A stretch of 64,000 bases of DNA, taken from assembly GCF_024346995.1 (NCBI RefSeq), contig NZ_AP024887.1, positions 372,001 through 436,000 on the forward strand, read 5' to 3'. The notes under the pieces are model-generated. The model was not told the origin of the DNA and did not search any database. It saw only the letters and a list, made by a program, of their open reading frames with translations. The stretch comes from Vibrio palustris. Lineage in GTDB: Bacteria > Pseudomonadota > Gammaproteobacteria > Enterobacterales > Vibrionaceae. Shown here piece after piece: positions 47,306 to 57,206 of the stretch. The position numbers were made by a program, and so were the translations under genes. How positions within the stretch are numbered: the first letter of the stretch is position 1; the number at the start of each line of letters is the position of its first letter.

Positions 47306-48649
47306 TTAGCCGGGGAAAAACGAATTCATATCGGTGGTTAATAAATTTTGTAGCGCTTGCAAACCTGAAATTAATCGTTGTTCACTATTAATTGCCATAA
47401 GCGATAGACGTACGTGTGGGGTTTGCTCGCCATTTGCACAAAAGTAACTGCCGCTAGTGACAATAATGCCGCGATTTTTCGCTTCGAGTGTAAAACGATC
47501 CGGTTGCCATTGTGAAGGTAGGGGTAACCAGATGTGATAGCCCGACGCGTGGCAGGTGACTGCCGTAAGTATTGAGCGTGCGATTTTTTGGCGCTCTTGC
47601 GCGGTTTCACGCTGCTCGGCTGCCAAATTAAAGGCTTTGCCAGATTCAATCAACTGCGTTGCGGCAATGAAATTGATTGGAGAAGATAACCACATATTCG
47701 CTCGAATATGCGCTTGTAATAAAGCGACTTGCCCATTGGGAACTTTTAAGTATCCACAGCGCATAGCAGGGCTGATGGCCTTAGAAAGTGCGGAAATATG
47801 AAACGTATAATCCGGTGCAAAATTCGCAATCGGCGCAACAGTCTGTTCATCTAAGAAGCCATAGATATCGTCTTCAATTAACCAAGTATGTGTTTGATTA
47901 ATCACCTCAGCGATGGCTTTTTTACGCCATTCAGGCATAGAAAGCCCCGTCGGATTCTGATGACGGGGAATGGTGATAACCAGTGCTGGATGGTGCTCAT
48001 CAATGGCAGCAGTTAATGCGTGCGGGCATAACCCGTGTTCATCCAATGTTACCCCAACAACCTGACGACCGGACATACTTGCGATAGCAAGGATACCGGG
48101 GTAGGTCAGCTCATCAACGAGTAAGGTATCTCCCGGTTGACTGAGCGAGTCGATCAGCAGAGATAACGCGTGTTGCGCGCCATTGGTAAGCAGGGTATTA
48201 CTGGTATTGCCGCCTTGTAAGCCGTATTGCTGTGCCCATTTTACTCCAGCGGCGCGGTGAGATTCATGGCCAGTGTATTCGGTATACCCAATCAGCGAAT
48301 TGGTTAACTGATCCGCCGACTCGCGGTAGGCGTGTTTGAGTGCGGGTAAATTTTTAGATAAACATGGCTGCAACAACGAGAAGTTGTAGTGGTGCTCATC
48401 ATCTTCAGGGGCTTGGATGGCTTGATCTAATTCCGAGTGGCCTCGTACAAATGTTCCTTTGCCAATAAATGACTCTACACATCCCTTGTCGTTAAGGAGC
48501 TTATACGCTTTTGCGACGGTCGCCGGCGTGGTACCGAGTTCATCTGCTAACAAACGATGAGTAGGAAGCTTGCTATTAGGTTGGTATTCACCGTTATCAA
48601 TTTTTTTCTCAATCGTTGCGGCAATATGCACAAACTTACTCGTACTCAC
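47306..48649 (-). CDS. MocR-type (GntR/aminotransferase) transcriptional regulator
   Basis: 447 residues. Start preferred at the GTG at 48649, with GGGAGAG upstream, over a TTG four codons earlier. An N-terminal GntR winged helix (about 8-75; LPTHRLLADELGTTPATVAK, FIGKGTFVRG) is fused to an aminotransferase fold I domain. The PLP lysine is in HISALSKAISPAMRCGYLK. Members use PLP and an amino-compound effector (PdxR, GabR, TauR). Divergent from the TauE/SafE gene, the likely target; taurine or another sulfonate is one possible effector by analogy with TauR, not shown here. Confidence 0.9.
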   Translation of the reverse strand: MSTSKFVHIAATIEKKIDNGEYQPNSKLPTHRLLADELGTTPATVAKAYKLLNDKGCVESFIGKGTFVRGHSELDQAIQAPEDDEHHYNFSLLQPCLSKNLPALKHAYRESADQLTNSLIGYTEYTGHESHRAAGVKWAQQYGLQGGNTSNTLLTNGAQHALSLLIDSLSQPGDTLLVDELTYPGILAIASMSGRQVVGVTLDEHGLCPHALTAAIDEHHPALVITIPRHQNPTGLSMPEWRKKAIAEVINQTHTWLIEDDIYGFLDEQTVAPIANFAPDYTFHISALSKAISPAMRCGYLKVPNGQVALLQAHIRANMWLSSPINFIAATQLIESGKAFNLAAEQRETAQERQKIARSILTAVTCHASGYHIWLPLPSQWQPDRFTLEAKNRGIIVTSGSYFCANGEQTPHVRLSLMAINSEQRLISGLQALQNLLTTDMNSFFPG

Positions 48650-48661
48650 ACTCTCTCCCAA

Positions 48662-48965
48662 AACTGTCGCGGATAAAATCTGAGGATAACATAGGTCTTT
48701 TCTTTTTAAGTCGCTTACATAATATTATTTGATCTATATTGACATAGTTCAATTTGTTGAATAACCTAACTCAAAATAAAGTTTTTTAAAAACATAGTAT
48801 TGATTGTCGTCGGTGTGTCTTGACTCACTGTTTATTTATTCCCGATTTAAATGTGGCTTTATTGAGTTATGTCAATGTATTGGATGGGATGATTATTCGT
48901 GAATGATAGGCACTGTACATCAGTGAATATGATGAGTAACTAGTAATGATTAAAAGGAATACAAC
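48662..48965. promoter_or_regulatory. Divergent regulatory region with long-spaced inverted repeat
   Basis: ATTGACATAGTTCAA (48738-48752) and TTGAGTTATGTCAAT (48862-48876) are inverted copies matching at 13 of 15 positions, 109 bp apart. They sit between the MocR gene and its divergent neighbour and are good candidates for a pair of MocR operators that could support DNA looping. The rest is AT-rich with no gene. Confidence 0.55.
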
Positions 48966-49748
48966 ATGGAATGGTTAGGTAGTGATATCACAGTGTGGGT
49001 GCTGGTAGCCTTGATGGTGTCGGCGTTTGCCGCTGGGTTTATTGACTCAGTGGCAGGTGGTGGTGGGCTCATTTTAGTCCCATCGTTTATTTTGGCAGGA
49101 TTGCCGCCTCAATTGGCTCTGGGGCAAGAAAAAATCGTCAGTACATTAGGGACTATCGCCGCAATCCGTAACTTTATACGCAATAAAAAAGTCATTTGGA
49201 CGGCAGTGGCAACAGGTATTCCAGCCGGTCTTTGCGGTGCCTACGCGGGTGCGCAAGCCATTCTCTACTTTGATCCGGATACTATCGGGAAAATCATTCT
49301 CTTTATGCTTCCTTTTGGCATCATTTTATCGTTCATTCCTAAGAGAAATTGCAATGGAGACAACCAAACTCCAATCAATAAAACCGTCATTTTATTTGGC
49401 GTGCCTGCCGCGGTATTTGTGATTGGCTTTTATGATGGATTTTTTGGACCCGGTACAGGGAGTTTTCTCATTCTTGCTCTGCATTATCTGCTCAAGTTTG
49501 ATTTAGTGTCGGCTTCAGCAACATCAAAAATGTTTAATTTCTCATCTAACATTGGGGCGCTGATTGCCTTTATGCTCGCAGGGAATGTCATGTATTTGTT
49601 GGCTATTCCGCTGGTGGTCATGAATGTACTGGGTAATCATGTAGGGAGTGGTTCAGCGATGAAGTATGGCCCCAAGCTTATTCAACGAACCATCTCTGTG
49701 TCACTTAGTCTGCTTATGCTGTCGTTAGGCTATAAGTTCTTACTGTAG
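48966..49748 (+). CDS. TauE/SafE family sulfite exporter-like permease
   Basis: 260 residues with about eight membrane helices; family string DSVAGGGGLILVPSFILAGL at the N terminus and its repeat GFYDGFFGPGTGSFLILAL in the second half, the usual internal duplication of TauE/SafE permeases. Likely exports a sulfur anion or organic acid. Divergent from a MocR-type regulator. Confidence 0.9.
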   Translation: MEWLGSDITVWVLVALMVSAFAAGFIDSVAGGGGLILVPSFILAGLPPQLALGQEKIVSTLGTIAAIRNFIRNKKVIWTAVATGIPAGLCGAYAGAQAILYFDPDTIGKIILFMLPFGIILSFIPKRNCNGDNQTPINKTVILFGVPAAVFVIGFYDGFFGPGTGSFLILALHYLLKFDLVSASATSKMFNFSSNIGALIAFMLAGNVMYLLAIPLVVMNVLGNHVGSGSAMKYGPKLIQRTISVSLSLLMLSLGYKFLL

Positions 49749-49836
49749 CGCGCAAAGTCATAACATTAACGATGCTCGCCACGTGGCTATGGCGAGCCTT
49801 GCTAATGTTGGGCATAGATTAAAGAAGTCAGTGATG

Positions 49837-49852
49837 TGTGATCTATATCACT
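49837..49852 (+). promoter_or_regulatory. CRP-like site upstream of tRNA-Leu/fdhD
   Basis: TGTGA-TCTATA-TCACT matches the CRP consensus TGTGA-N6-TCACA at nine of ten core positions, 59 bp before the tRNA-Leu 5' end. Confidence 0.5.
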
Positions 49853-49910
49853 TTTTGCTAATAGGCCGCTTTTCATATTACGGTATTCGCAGGATAGTGT
49901 TTTCATATAC

Positions 49911-49997
49911 GCAGATGTGGTGGAATTGGTAGACACGCTAGCTTCAGGTGCTAGTGGCCTAACGGCCGTGGGAGTTCAAGTCTCCCCATCTGCACCA
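49911..49997 (+). tRNA. tRNA-Leu(CAG)
   Basis: 87 nt class II tRNA with encoded CCA, acceptor GCAGATG/CATCTGC, anticodon stem CTAGC/GCTAG with loop TTCAGGT giving CAG, a long variable arm (TGGCCTAACGGCCG) and T-loop GTTCAAGTC. The gene for fdhD begins 53 bp downstream on the same strand. Confidence 0.96.
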
Positions 49998-50049
49998 ACT
50001 TCATCGGTCGCTCCCGTTCGGGCGGCGGCGAAAAACCTCTAGGAATACT

Positions 50050-50874
50050 ATGAGTGTTGACGAATCTCACCCTGCTTTTCCCGCTTACCAAACCCGTCCC
50101 ATTACTCGTTATCAACGCGAATCATCATGGCAAGTTAGCGATGACGATTTAATACAAGAAACGCCCGTTGCGATTGCGTTTAACGATATTGCCTATACGG
50201 TAATGATGTGTACGCCTCATGATTTAGAAGAATTTGCCAGTGGTTTTGCGCTCACCGAAGGTATTATTGATGCCTTTAAGGATATTCATGATATTGAGAT
50301 TACCACTCAACATAATGGGATCACGGTGAATGTACTTATCGCTAATCGCTGTGTCGCTCGTTTACAGCAACAGCGCCGCTCAATGGCGGGAATGACCGGG
50401 TGTGGCATTTGTGGTACCGAAAAGCTCGACTCGGTTTGTCGTTATCATACGCCTTTGGCCACGCACAGTACTTTTGATATTGAGCGACTTGATCAAGCGC
50501 TTGAACAGTTACAACAACACCAAACACTCAACCAACGTACTGGTTCAACTCATGCAGCGGCTTATCTAAACCAAGAGGGAGAGTTAGAAGCGTTGTTTGA
50601 AGATGTAGGACGGCACATTGCACTAGATAAACTAGTTGGGTGGATATTGCGTCATCATAAGCAGGGAGGAGCGGTGTTAGTGACCAGCCGAGCCAGTTTT
50701 GAAATGGTGCAGAAGGTGGTGGCGAGTGGTATTGAATTCTTATTTGCCGTTTCGGCAGCAACCAGTATGGCGGCTGAGTTAGCCGAACAATTGAATGTGA
50801 CGCTGTGTGGCTATTGTCGCCGAGGGCGCGCCAATATCTATACCCATCCCGAGCGTTTGCAAGCTAAGCGATAA
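50050..50874 (+). CDS. fdhD: Formate dehydrogenase accessory sulfurtransferase FdhD
   Basis: Transfers sulfur from IscS to the molybdenum cofactor of formate dehydrogenases. 274 residues with the sulfur-relay CxxC in MTGCGICGTEKL (C118, C121), SGFALTEGII near the N terminus, and EDVGRHIALDKLVGW, TSRASFEMVQKVVASGIEFL later. No fdh structural genes are in the window. Transcribed directly after tRNA-Leu; terminator at 50898-50932. Confidence 0.95.
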   Translation: MSVDESHPAFPAYQTRPITRYQRESSWQVSDDDLIQETPVAIAFNDIAYTVMMCTPHDLEEFASGFALTEGIIDAFKDIHDIEITTQHNGITVNVLIANRCVARLQQQRRSMAGMTGCGICGTEKLDSVCRYHTPLATHSTFDIERLDQALEQLQQHQTLNQRTGSTHAAAYLNQEGELEALFEDVGRHIALDKLVGWILRHHKQGGAVLVTSRASFEMVQKVVASGIEFLFAVSAATSMAAELAEQLNVTLCGYCRRGRANIYTHPERLQAKR

Positions 50875-50897
50875 ATATAAACGACATAAGATACAAC

Positions 50898-50932
50898 AAG
50901 CCATACGTTGCAAAGGCGTATGGCTTTTATTT
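50898..50932 (+). terminator. Rho-independent terminator after fdhD
   Basis: AAGCCATACG-loop-CGTATGGCTTTTATTTT. Confidence 0.88.
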
Positions 50933-51024
50933 TAACTATTTGTTTTTAAATGTATAACTTCTGTTTTAAAGCATTTGGAACATAGTAGGCCAAATGCGTT
51001 TTTAGCTTTAGGATCATGATGATC

Positions 51025-52785
51025 CTAAAGCTTACTATGATGTTGTAATAAATACTGTTTGGCCGCGTGACTGCCCATGTAACGAGCTAAGGTTTTCTCC
51101 GGTACGTTCAATAGATCCACCACAATTAATCCATCTAAAGCATCATTAAAATCTGGGTCGACATTAAAACTCACCAGTTTGCCGTTTAATCCTAAATACT
51201 GACGCAGCAATACAGGGACACCTTTGCCATCATCAATGCGTGAAATTACGCGGCCGAGTAACTGTAAGTCAGCTAAAGAGGTCAGCAAGCTCGCATTCCA
51301 TTGCGCGTGCTGAGTCGGCAGTGGATTGGTTGCCGCCACTAACTGAGCTTGCTGAGTATCGTAGTAATGGAGAGTCATAGTATCGGCAAGTAGGCGACGG
51401 GCTTGTTCGCTGTAATCATTACTAATACTGACTGGGCCAAAGAGGTGGGTATATTCTGGATGGTGAGAAACATAAGTCGCGATTCCTTTCCAAAGCAGTA
51501 ATAAAGGCGCCATGGATTTTTGATAGCGGTGATCCACCACAGAACGACCCATTTCGATCGATTTCCCCATATTTTCAATAAACTGGCGATCGTATTGAAA
51601 TAGTGAGCTGGAGTATAATTCGTTGATATGGCTATGCTCGAGTAATGTATCGACGAGACCTAAGCGATACGACCCCACTAACTGTTGCTCATCGTTATCC
51701 CAAATGAACAAATGTAAGTACCGGCGATCGTATTCATCGATATCTAAATCTCTTCCCGTACCTTCTCCGACCATTCGAAAGTTTTCTTCACGGATACGTC
51801 CGATCTCTAACAGCATTGAAGGCAGCTTATCCGCTGAGGTACAGAACACATCAAATTGATTATGACTGAGCATTTTATCTTCTGCGGAAAGCTGGTTGAG
51901 ATCATGCAATAAATCATTCAGCGGAAGGCGTTTAGCAATAGGAATAAGATTTGTGTCGTGGGTGGTTTTATCTCGTTGTTGATTGACCACAGGTTGAAGT
52001 AAATAGGTATTAAGTCTTAAATAGTTAACGAGTTGTTGATCACATAAGTGATTGACTTCTTTAAAGCGAATTGTCTCACCTATGGCGAGGTTGATCGTAG
52101 AAGCTTGTTTATTGAGTAACTCTCGGCCCAGCAGTAAAGTGCGGAGCAACGGATGAATTTTTTCTGCCATATAAAAGCGATGCGAGTTTTTCCCGTCGAT
52201 AAAGACAGGAACCGTTTGTGCTTTATGCTTACGCACCAAACGACTGACCGATTGACTCCATTCTTTATCTTCTAAACGGCGCGCTTTACGATCGATTAAT
52301 TGTGAGACTTCTCCTGCTGGAAAAATCAGTAATAACCCACCTTGAGCTAAATGTTTGTGTGCTTGGCGCATTGCGCCCAAATTTGCTCGTACGGCTTTGC
52401 TGCCTTCAAACACATCAACGCCAATAAATAGCTCATCCAGTTCAGGAACGGTTTTTAAGTAATGGTTGGCAAGTATCTGTACGTCACTACGTTTTTGTAG
52501 CAGTAACTCGGCAAGAATAACACCTTCAACACATCCTAATGGGTGGTTGGCAACCACCACAGTGGGGCCAGTTTCTGGCAGAGTATTTAAGCTGCCTTTG
52601 GTGACTTGATAATCAATATTTAATATGTCTAGAGTAAAACGGAGAAATTGGCGAGTACCACAATTTGCTGGACGTTGAGCATAAAACTTATCGAGCTGAC
52701 TTAATCCGGTCGCCCATTCAGCAAGATTTTCACCTAAGCCAAAAGGTGTCTTTCGCGGCAATTTAAAAGGACTTGTTGATAGCAT
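51025..52785 (-). CDS. olsF: Bifunctional ornithine-lipid synthase OlsF-like acyltransferase
   Basis: 586 residues from the ATG at 52785 (AAGGTGG upstream; a GTG 9 bp earlier is less likely). The N-terminal half (about 50-270) is a PlsC/OlsA-type O-acyltransferase with VVVANHPLGCVEG and LLIFPAGEVSQ. The C-terminal half (about 310-530) is an OlsB/autoinducer-synthase-like N-acyltransferase with EIGRIREENFRMVGEGTGRD, LFIWD, and SIEMGRSVVDHRYQ. This fusion is what defines OlsF, which makes ornithine lipid in one polypeptide. In V. cholerae the OlsF gene is close to glmS; here it is 17 kb away. The usual HxxxxD is replaced by a longer HPLGCVE. Confidence 0.85.
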   Translation of the reverse strand: MLSTSPFKLPRKTPFGLGENLAEWATGLSQLDKFYAQRPANCGTRQFLRFTLDILNIDYQVTKGSLNTLPETGPTVVVANHPLGCVEGVILAELLLQKRSDVQILANHYLKTVPELDELFIGVDVFEGSKAVRANLGAMRQAHKHLAQGGLLLIFPAGEVSQLIDRKARRLEDKEWSQSVSRLVRKHKAQTVPVFIDGKNSHRFYMAEKIHPLLRTLLLGRELLNKQASTINLAIGETIRFKEVNHLCDQQLVNYLRLNTYLLQPVVNQQRDKTTHDTNLIPIAKRLPLNDLLHDLNQLSAEDKMLSHNQFDVFCTSADKLPSMLLEIGRIREENFRMVGEGTGRDLDIDEYDRRYLHLFIWDNDEQQLVGSYRLGLVDTLLEHSHINELYSSSLFQYDRQFIENMGKSIEMGRSVVDHRYQKSMAPLLLLWKGIATYVSHHPEYTHLFGPVSISNDYSEQARRLLADTMTLHYYDTQQAQLVAATNPLPTQHAQWNASLLTSLADLQLLGRVISRIDDGKGVPVLLRQYLGLNGKLVSFNVDPDFNDALDGLIVVDLLNVPEKTLARYMGSHAAKQYLLQHHSKL

Positions 52786-53111
52786 GACAACCACCTTACA
52801 CAGTATGTTTAGTCATAATGCTAGTAAGTGACTGTGTCAGATAAGCTGCAAAACAGTGAGTTTTTTATGACAACGCAACGCGATTGCTGGTAATTGTACT
52901 TAGGAGGTATAGAGAAGTGACAGAAGTTACATTATGGTATAGATAAAGGTAAATAACGGTATGCCGTATCGAATACTTTCAAGGGGGAGGCGAAGTATCT
53001 GATGCATTTGGCAGACCGTTGTTTACCTTGTGCATTGTTTATAGAATATAATGATTTCTATTTCAAGCGTATCGGAGATTAGTATTTGTGTTTTTTGAAT
53101 GACTAGTTAAT
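52786..53111. other. Gene-free region between olsF and pepA
   Basis: About 330 bp with no supported frame, presumably holding the olsF promoter (minus strand). I see no strong motif. Confidence 0.4.
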
Positions 53112-53136
53112 AAAAGCAGCTGTAAAGCTGCTTTTT
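53112..53136 (-). terminator. Terminator after pepA
   Basis: On the minus strand AAAAGCAGC-loop-GCTGCTTTT followed by ATTAA; partly symmetric, so possibly bidirectional. Confidence 0.75.
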
Positions 53137-53165
53137 AGTTAATATCACTACATTAAATAATGGCA

Positions 53166-54635
53166 TTACTTGGTTTCGAATTGATCTTTTACCATGCGAT
53201 CAAGTAAACGTACCCCGTACCCAGTTGCGCCTTTTGGCTTATTAGGTAGGCCTTCACCTGTCCATGCTGTGCCTGCAATATCAATGTGCACCCACGGCGT
53301 GTCATTTTCAATAAAGCGCGCTAAGAACTGGCCTGCCACGCTAGAACCGCCAATACGTGGTTTATTACCATCGTTGCGCATATCCGCGATTTCGCTTTTT
53401 AGTAGGCGATCAAATTGTCCGCCTAATGGCAAGCGCCATACCGGCTCTTGTTCTGCTTCACCTGCCGCTGTGATTTTTTCGGCTAACTCATCGTTATTAG
53501 AGAAAATACCAGCGATTTCTTCGCCTAGAGCGACGAGAACAGCACCTGTTAAAGTGGCGAGGTCAAACATTGCTTTTGGCTTAAACGTGCGCTGAGTGTA
53601 TGTCATTAAATCACACAGCACTAAGCGGCCTTCGGCATCAGTATTCATCACTTCGATGGTTTGTCCTGACATTGAAGTCACAACATCGCTTGGGCGTTGT
53701 GCTTTATCGCTTGGCATATTTTCAACTAGGCCAAGCACACCAATAGCGTTGACCTTAGCTTGGCGTTTAGCCAGGGCAACCATCAGGCCAGTGACGGTTG
53801 CTGCGCCGCCCATGTCTTCTTTCATGGTGTTCATTGATGTGTTTGGTTTTAGAGATAAGCCACCGCTGTCAAAAGTCACACCTTTACCCAAGAAGGCAAT
53901 CGGTTCGTCACTCTCTTTTGCTCCGGTATATTTAAGTATTACCATTAAGCTTTCATGTTGAGAACCTTGACCAACACCAAGCAAAGAAGTCATGCCCAGC
54001 TCACTCATTTGTTTACTGTTCACGACTTCCACTTCGAGATCGTGCTCTTTCAAACAAACACAAAATTGTGCGAAAGACTCAGGATAAACGACGTTAGCGG
54101 GTTCCCAAATAAGATCTCGCGTTACTTTTACACCTTCAGCAACGGCTTCTAGCGGTTGATATAGCTCTTGTGCTGCTTTTGGATCATCGCAACCCACAGT
54201 CAGATTTTCCAGTACACATTTTGCTTGTAGCTCAGTACGAGTACGGTACTTATCAAAGCGGTAATGACTTAGTTGTACACCGTAAGCAAAGTGAGCTGCT
54301 TGTGTATCTGTTTCACTAATGACATGAATATCGGTGAGATTAAATGTCTCGACATGCTTGATAAGCGTGTCTGCAGATTGCTGAATATCGAGTTCTGATG
54401 AGCTTTCAACACCAAGTAAAATAACGCGATCTAATTCAGTATGCGTTGGCGCAACGAGATTGACTAACGTATTTTTTTTGCCAGTAAACTGTTCAACGCC
54501 CATTGAGCGGGTGAGTGCCCCTTGAGTTTGGTCGTCCAATTTTTGAGCGAGAGTGGGTAGGGGAGTATCTTGAGTGACTAAGAAGACAATGGTTCCCTGC
54601 TGCGGTAAAGCAAGTGGAGAAAAAAGTACTTTCAT
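53166..54635 (-). CDS. Leucyl aminopeptidase, M17 family
   Basis: 489 residues. The C-terminal catalytic half carries all M17 signatures: LGKGVTFDSGGLSLKP (metal-binding Lys and Asp), MKEDMGGAATVTGLM, and NTDAEGRLVLCDLMTY (metal-binding Asp and Glu). The N-terminal macro-like domain is more divergent. It releases N-terminal residues from peptides and in some species also binds DNA. Core vibrios carry pepA elsewhere (next to lptF); this may be a second M17 enzyme, so I give no symbol. Confidence 0.92.
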   Translation of the reverse strand: MKVLFSPLALPQQGTIVFLVTQDTPLPTLAQKLDDQTQGALTRSMGVEQFTGKKNTLVNLVAPTHTELDRVILLGVESSSELDIQQSADTLIKHVETFNLTDIHVISETDTQAAHFAYGVQLSHYRFDKYRTRTELQAKCVLENLTVGCDDPKAAQELYQPLEAVAEGVKVTRDLIWEPANVVYPESFAQFCVCLKEHDLEVEVVNSKQMSELGMTSLLGVGQGSQHESLMVILKYTGAKESDEPIAFLGKGVTFDSGGLSLKPNTSMNTMKEDMGGAATVTGLMVALAKRQAKVNAIGVLGLVENMPSDKAQRPSDVVTSMSGQTIEVMNTDAEGRLVLCDLMTYTQRTFKPKAMFDLATLTGAVLVALGEEIAGIFSNNDELAEKITAAGEAEQEPVWRLPLGGQFDRLLKSEIADMRNDGNKPRIGGSSVAGQFLARFIENDTPWVHIDIAGTAWTGEGLPNKPKGATGYGVRLLDRMVKDQFETK

Positions 54636-55347
54636 CTGTGCGGTATCCTTACTGATTTTATTATTTTGGGTATTGATAGGCGGTCTTACTTGTTATCTGA
54701 GCTCACATGATTGTTGGCATAGCACCTACACCACACGAGAGCACAAGCAGTGTTATCAATACGTATTGCCTAATTAGGGTAAGGGATGGGGGAAAGCTTG
54801 GCAACCAGTAAGCGGGATCGTGGCGAGTGAGTCATATGAATAAGTCACTGCATCTTACCCGTCACGTTAGCTGTTTATAGAGATTGGCTTTTGACTCATT
54901 GATGGGGGGGAACGACTCATGATGGAATTGAATAGAATTGTTTCGCTATGTAATTACCAGGTACCTTTTTGTCAAAATGGTCAATTATCGACTAAAGTTA
55001 TCTTGTGAATGTAAGCCACACATCGTGATGAGTATAAAAGTAATAAGATATTTTATACTCATGCTTTGGTAGTAAATATTTTAGAGAAGAAAAATAAAGA
55101 GAAAGATGGCGCTCAAAGTGTGTTATTTAGCCATTAAGTCTATTGATTTTAAAAAAAATAATTTTTGATTAAGAAAGTGTTTAAGTGGCTTAAAATAGTG
55201 CATTGACACTAATTTCATATGCCAAGTATATTAGCGAAAATTTTACATAAATTAATGATTTTACGGTTTTCTTCAGATTGTGAGATCAATAACAAAATGA
55301 ACATTCTGACTTTAGAATGACGAGTTTAGGTTGTTAATGGAATAAAT
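54636..55347. other. Gene-free AT-rich region upstream of the chemoreceptor
   Basis: About 700 bp; the last 350 bp are strongly AT-rich, as is common for regulated accessory promoters that bind H-NS. A short frame reading out of the pepA 5' end has a hydrophobic stretch, but it begins antisense to pepA and has no supporting start. Confidence 0.4.
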
Positions 55348-56976
55348 ATGAAATTTAAAAATCTTAGTGTAGTCAAAAAAATATGGCTAAGTTATTTAGC
55401 AGTGCTCGTTACTTTAGGCATCGTTGCGTGCGTTTTAGCGGGCAACTGGAGCGACTTAAACAAAAGTATTGATACACTGACGGAAAAAAGCCTCCCTTCA
55501 GTTACCTTGCTTAAAGGTATGCAAGTGGATATTACAATTGTGCGTAAAGATGAATTTTCATTATTACCCAATGCCAATAATCCTAAGTTAGGCCAATGGC
55601 TAGACGATTTAGATAAAGTTCGCGCTGGTATACAGCAAGAAATTGCGCATTATGAACGTTTAGACTTAACTGATAATGAAAGACAAGTATTCTCAGAATT
55701 TAAAGATCAGTGGTCTAAATACGTCAATGAAACCAGTGAGTATCGTTCATTATTGAGCCAAGGCAACTCACAGCAAGCCAATGAATTAGTGTTGAGTAGC
55801 TATACTACTTACACCTCTGCGTATGACAAACTGAAGCAAACTCTAGAGCTGAATGAGAAAATGTCGAGCAGTATTAAAAATACGGTTGTTGCCGAATCAC
55901 AAGCAACCGTAATTGCTGCTGTGATTGGTATTGGGGTTATTCTTGCTATCATCGCCACTTCCGCCGTTATTCTTTCCCGGGCGATCTGTAACCCAATTAA
56001 GAAAGCATTAGATTTCGCTACTCGCATCGCTAATGGGCAGTTAAATAACCGGTTCAATGAAGCAGATCTCACCGAAGATGAGTTGGGACAATTACTGAAA
56101 GACTTAGAGAAAATGCAAAGTAATTTGCACGGTTTGGTGTCTGAAGTGAATGATTCGACCATCCAGTTGACGGCAGCCGTCGAGGAAGTTAGCGCGATTG
56201 CTTCGCAAACCGCTTCAGGTATGCAAAATCAACATACAGAACTGACATCAGTCGCGTCGGCAATGACGCAAATGCAAGCCGCTGTGGCGGAAGTCGCTCA
56301 AAATACTGAGGTGGGAGCAACGACTGCACAACAAGCAACAGACATGGCTGAGCAAGGCTCGCAAACTTTAGATAAAACGGTTGGCGTAGTAGAGAAAATG
56401 CATACTGCGGTACAAAATTCCGATGAGTTATCAAAAGAATTACTGAAAAGCTCGAATGATATTAACGTTGTTGTGGATGTGATTCAGGGGATTGCCGAGC
56501 AAACCAATTTACTTGCACTTAATGCGGCGATTGAAGCGGCGCGTGCTGGTGAGCAAGGCCGTGGCTTTGCCGTTGTAGCCGATGAAGTGCGTTCGTTGGC
56601 TAAACGGACTACAGACTCAACCGCGCAAATCATGGGGATCATTACAACCTTGCAAGAAGGTACCCAAAAAATGGGTGACTCAAGTGCTGAGTGTCAAAAT
56701 GGCATTCAACAATGTATTGAGCAGGTGGGTGAAGCGAAAGAGCGCATTACAGAAATTGAAGTAGCCGTAGACAGTATGTCACAGATGAGTTCGCAGATTG
56801 CGACAGCATGTAGTGAGCAGAATTCGGTTTCTGAAGAATTAAACCGCAGTATTGAGTTTATTAATAGTGCGGCATCGGAAATGAATGAGGGTACCTCGCA
56901 AACCGCCGAATCGTGCCAAGAAATTAGTCGTTTAGCTCACCACTTAAAAATGCGTATGGATTCATTTAAATTGTAA
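55348..56976 (+). CDS. Methyl-accepting chemotaxis protein
   Basis: 542 residues. TM1 (about 11-31), a periplasmic four-helix-bundle sensor (about 32-185), TM2 (about 187-210), HAMP (about 212-265) and a signalling domain with the conserved tip [20 protein letters not shown] and [16 protein letters not shown]. There is no C-terminal NWETF-type tail, so adaptation enzymes bind elsewhere. The 4HB sensor class detects small molecules directly or through binding proteins; the ligand is not known. Monocistronic, with a terminator at 57004-57038. Confidence 0.95.
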   Translation: MKFKNLSVVKKIWLSYLAVLVTLGIVACVLAGNWSDLNKSIDTLTEKSLPSVTLLKGMQVDITIVRKDEFSLLPNANNPKLGQWLDDLDKVRAGIQQEIAHYERLDLTDNERQVFSEFKDQWSKYVNETSEYRSLLSQGNSQQANELVLSSYTTYTSAYDKLKQTLELNEKMSSSIKNTVVAESQATVIAAVIGIGVILAIIATSAVILSRAICNPIKKALDFATRIANGQLNNRFNEADLTEDELGQLLKDLEKMQSNLHGLVSEVNDSTIQLTAAVEEVSAIASQTASGMQNQHTELTSVASAMTQMQAAVAEVAQNTEVGATTAQQATDMAEQGSQTLDKTVGVVEKMHTAVQNSDELSKELLKSSNDINVVVDVIQGIAEQTNLLALNAAIEAARAGEQGRGFAVVADEVRSLAKRTTDSTAQIMGIITTLQEGTQKMGDSSAECQNGIQQCIEQVGEAKERITEIEVAVDSMSQMSSQIATACSEQNSVSEELNRSIEFINSAASEMNEGTSQTAESCQEISRLAHHLKMRMDSFKL

Positions 56977-57003
56977 TATGCTGGGTAGTTAAAAAAGAAA
57001 TTG

Positions 57004-57038
57004 AAAAGACCAAGCTTGGCGGCTTGGTCTTTTTTTTA
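57004..57038 (+). terminator. Rho-independent terminator after MCP
   Basis: AAAAGACCAAGC-loop-GCTTGGTCTTTTTTTT. Confidence 0.93.
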
Positions 57039-57135
57039 TCTATAATTCAGCGAGTAATAATATTCTGTTCGATGCTACGTTCGCGTTGACCACAGACATT
57101 TGTGTTTTTTTCGATGCAATGAATTGGTCATAACT

Positions 57136-57152
57136 CCTTCATATATCTGTCA
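57136..57152 (+). promoter_or_regulatory. Pho box upstream of phnC
   Basis: CCTTCATATATCTGTCA matches the Pho-box consensus CTGTCATAWAWCTGTCA at 15 of 17 positions, including a perfect second half CTGTCA. It lies about 55 bp before the phnC start, as expected for PhoB activation. Confidence 0.75.
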
Positions 57153-57206
57153 AGAAACCATGTTCACATGGATCCATATGAGTATTAATTACTGGAATGA
57201 ATTGTC

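Noticed and set aside
54574..54777. 67-codon plus-strand frame with a hydrophobic stretch upstream of pepA
   Set aside because: The first 20 codons are antisense to the pepA start, and the frame occupies the pepA promoter region. No independent start signal was found.
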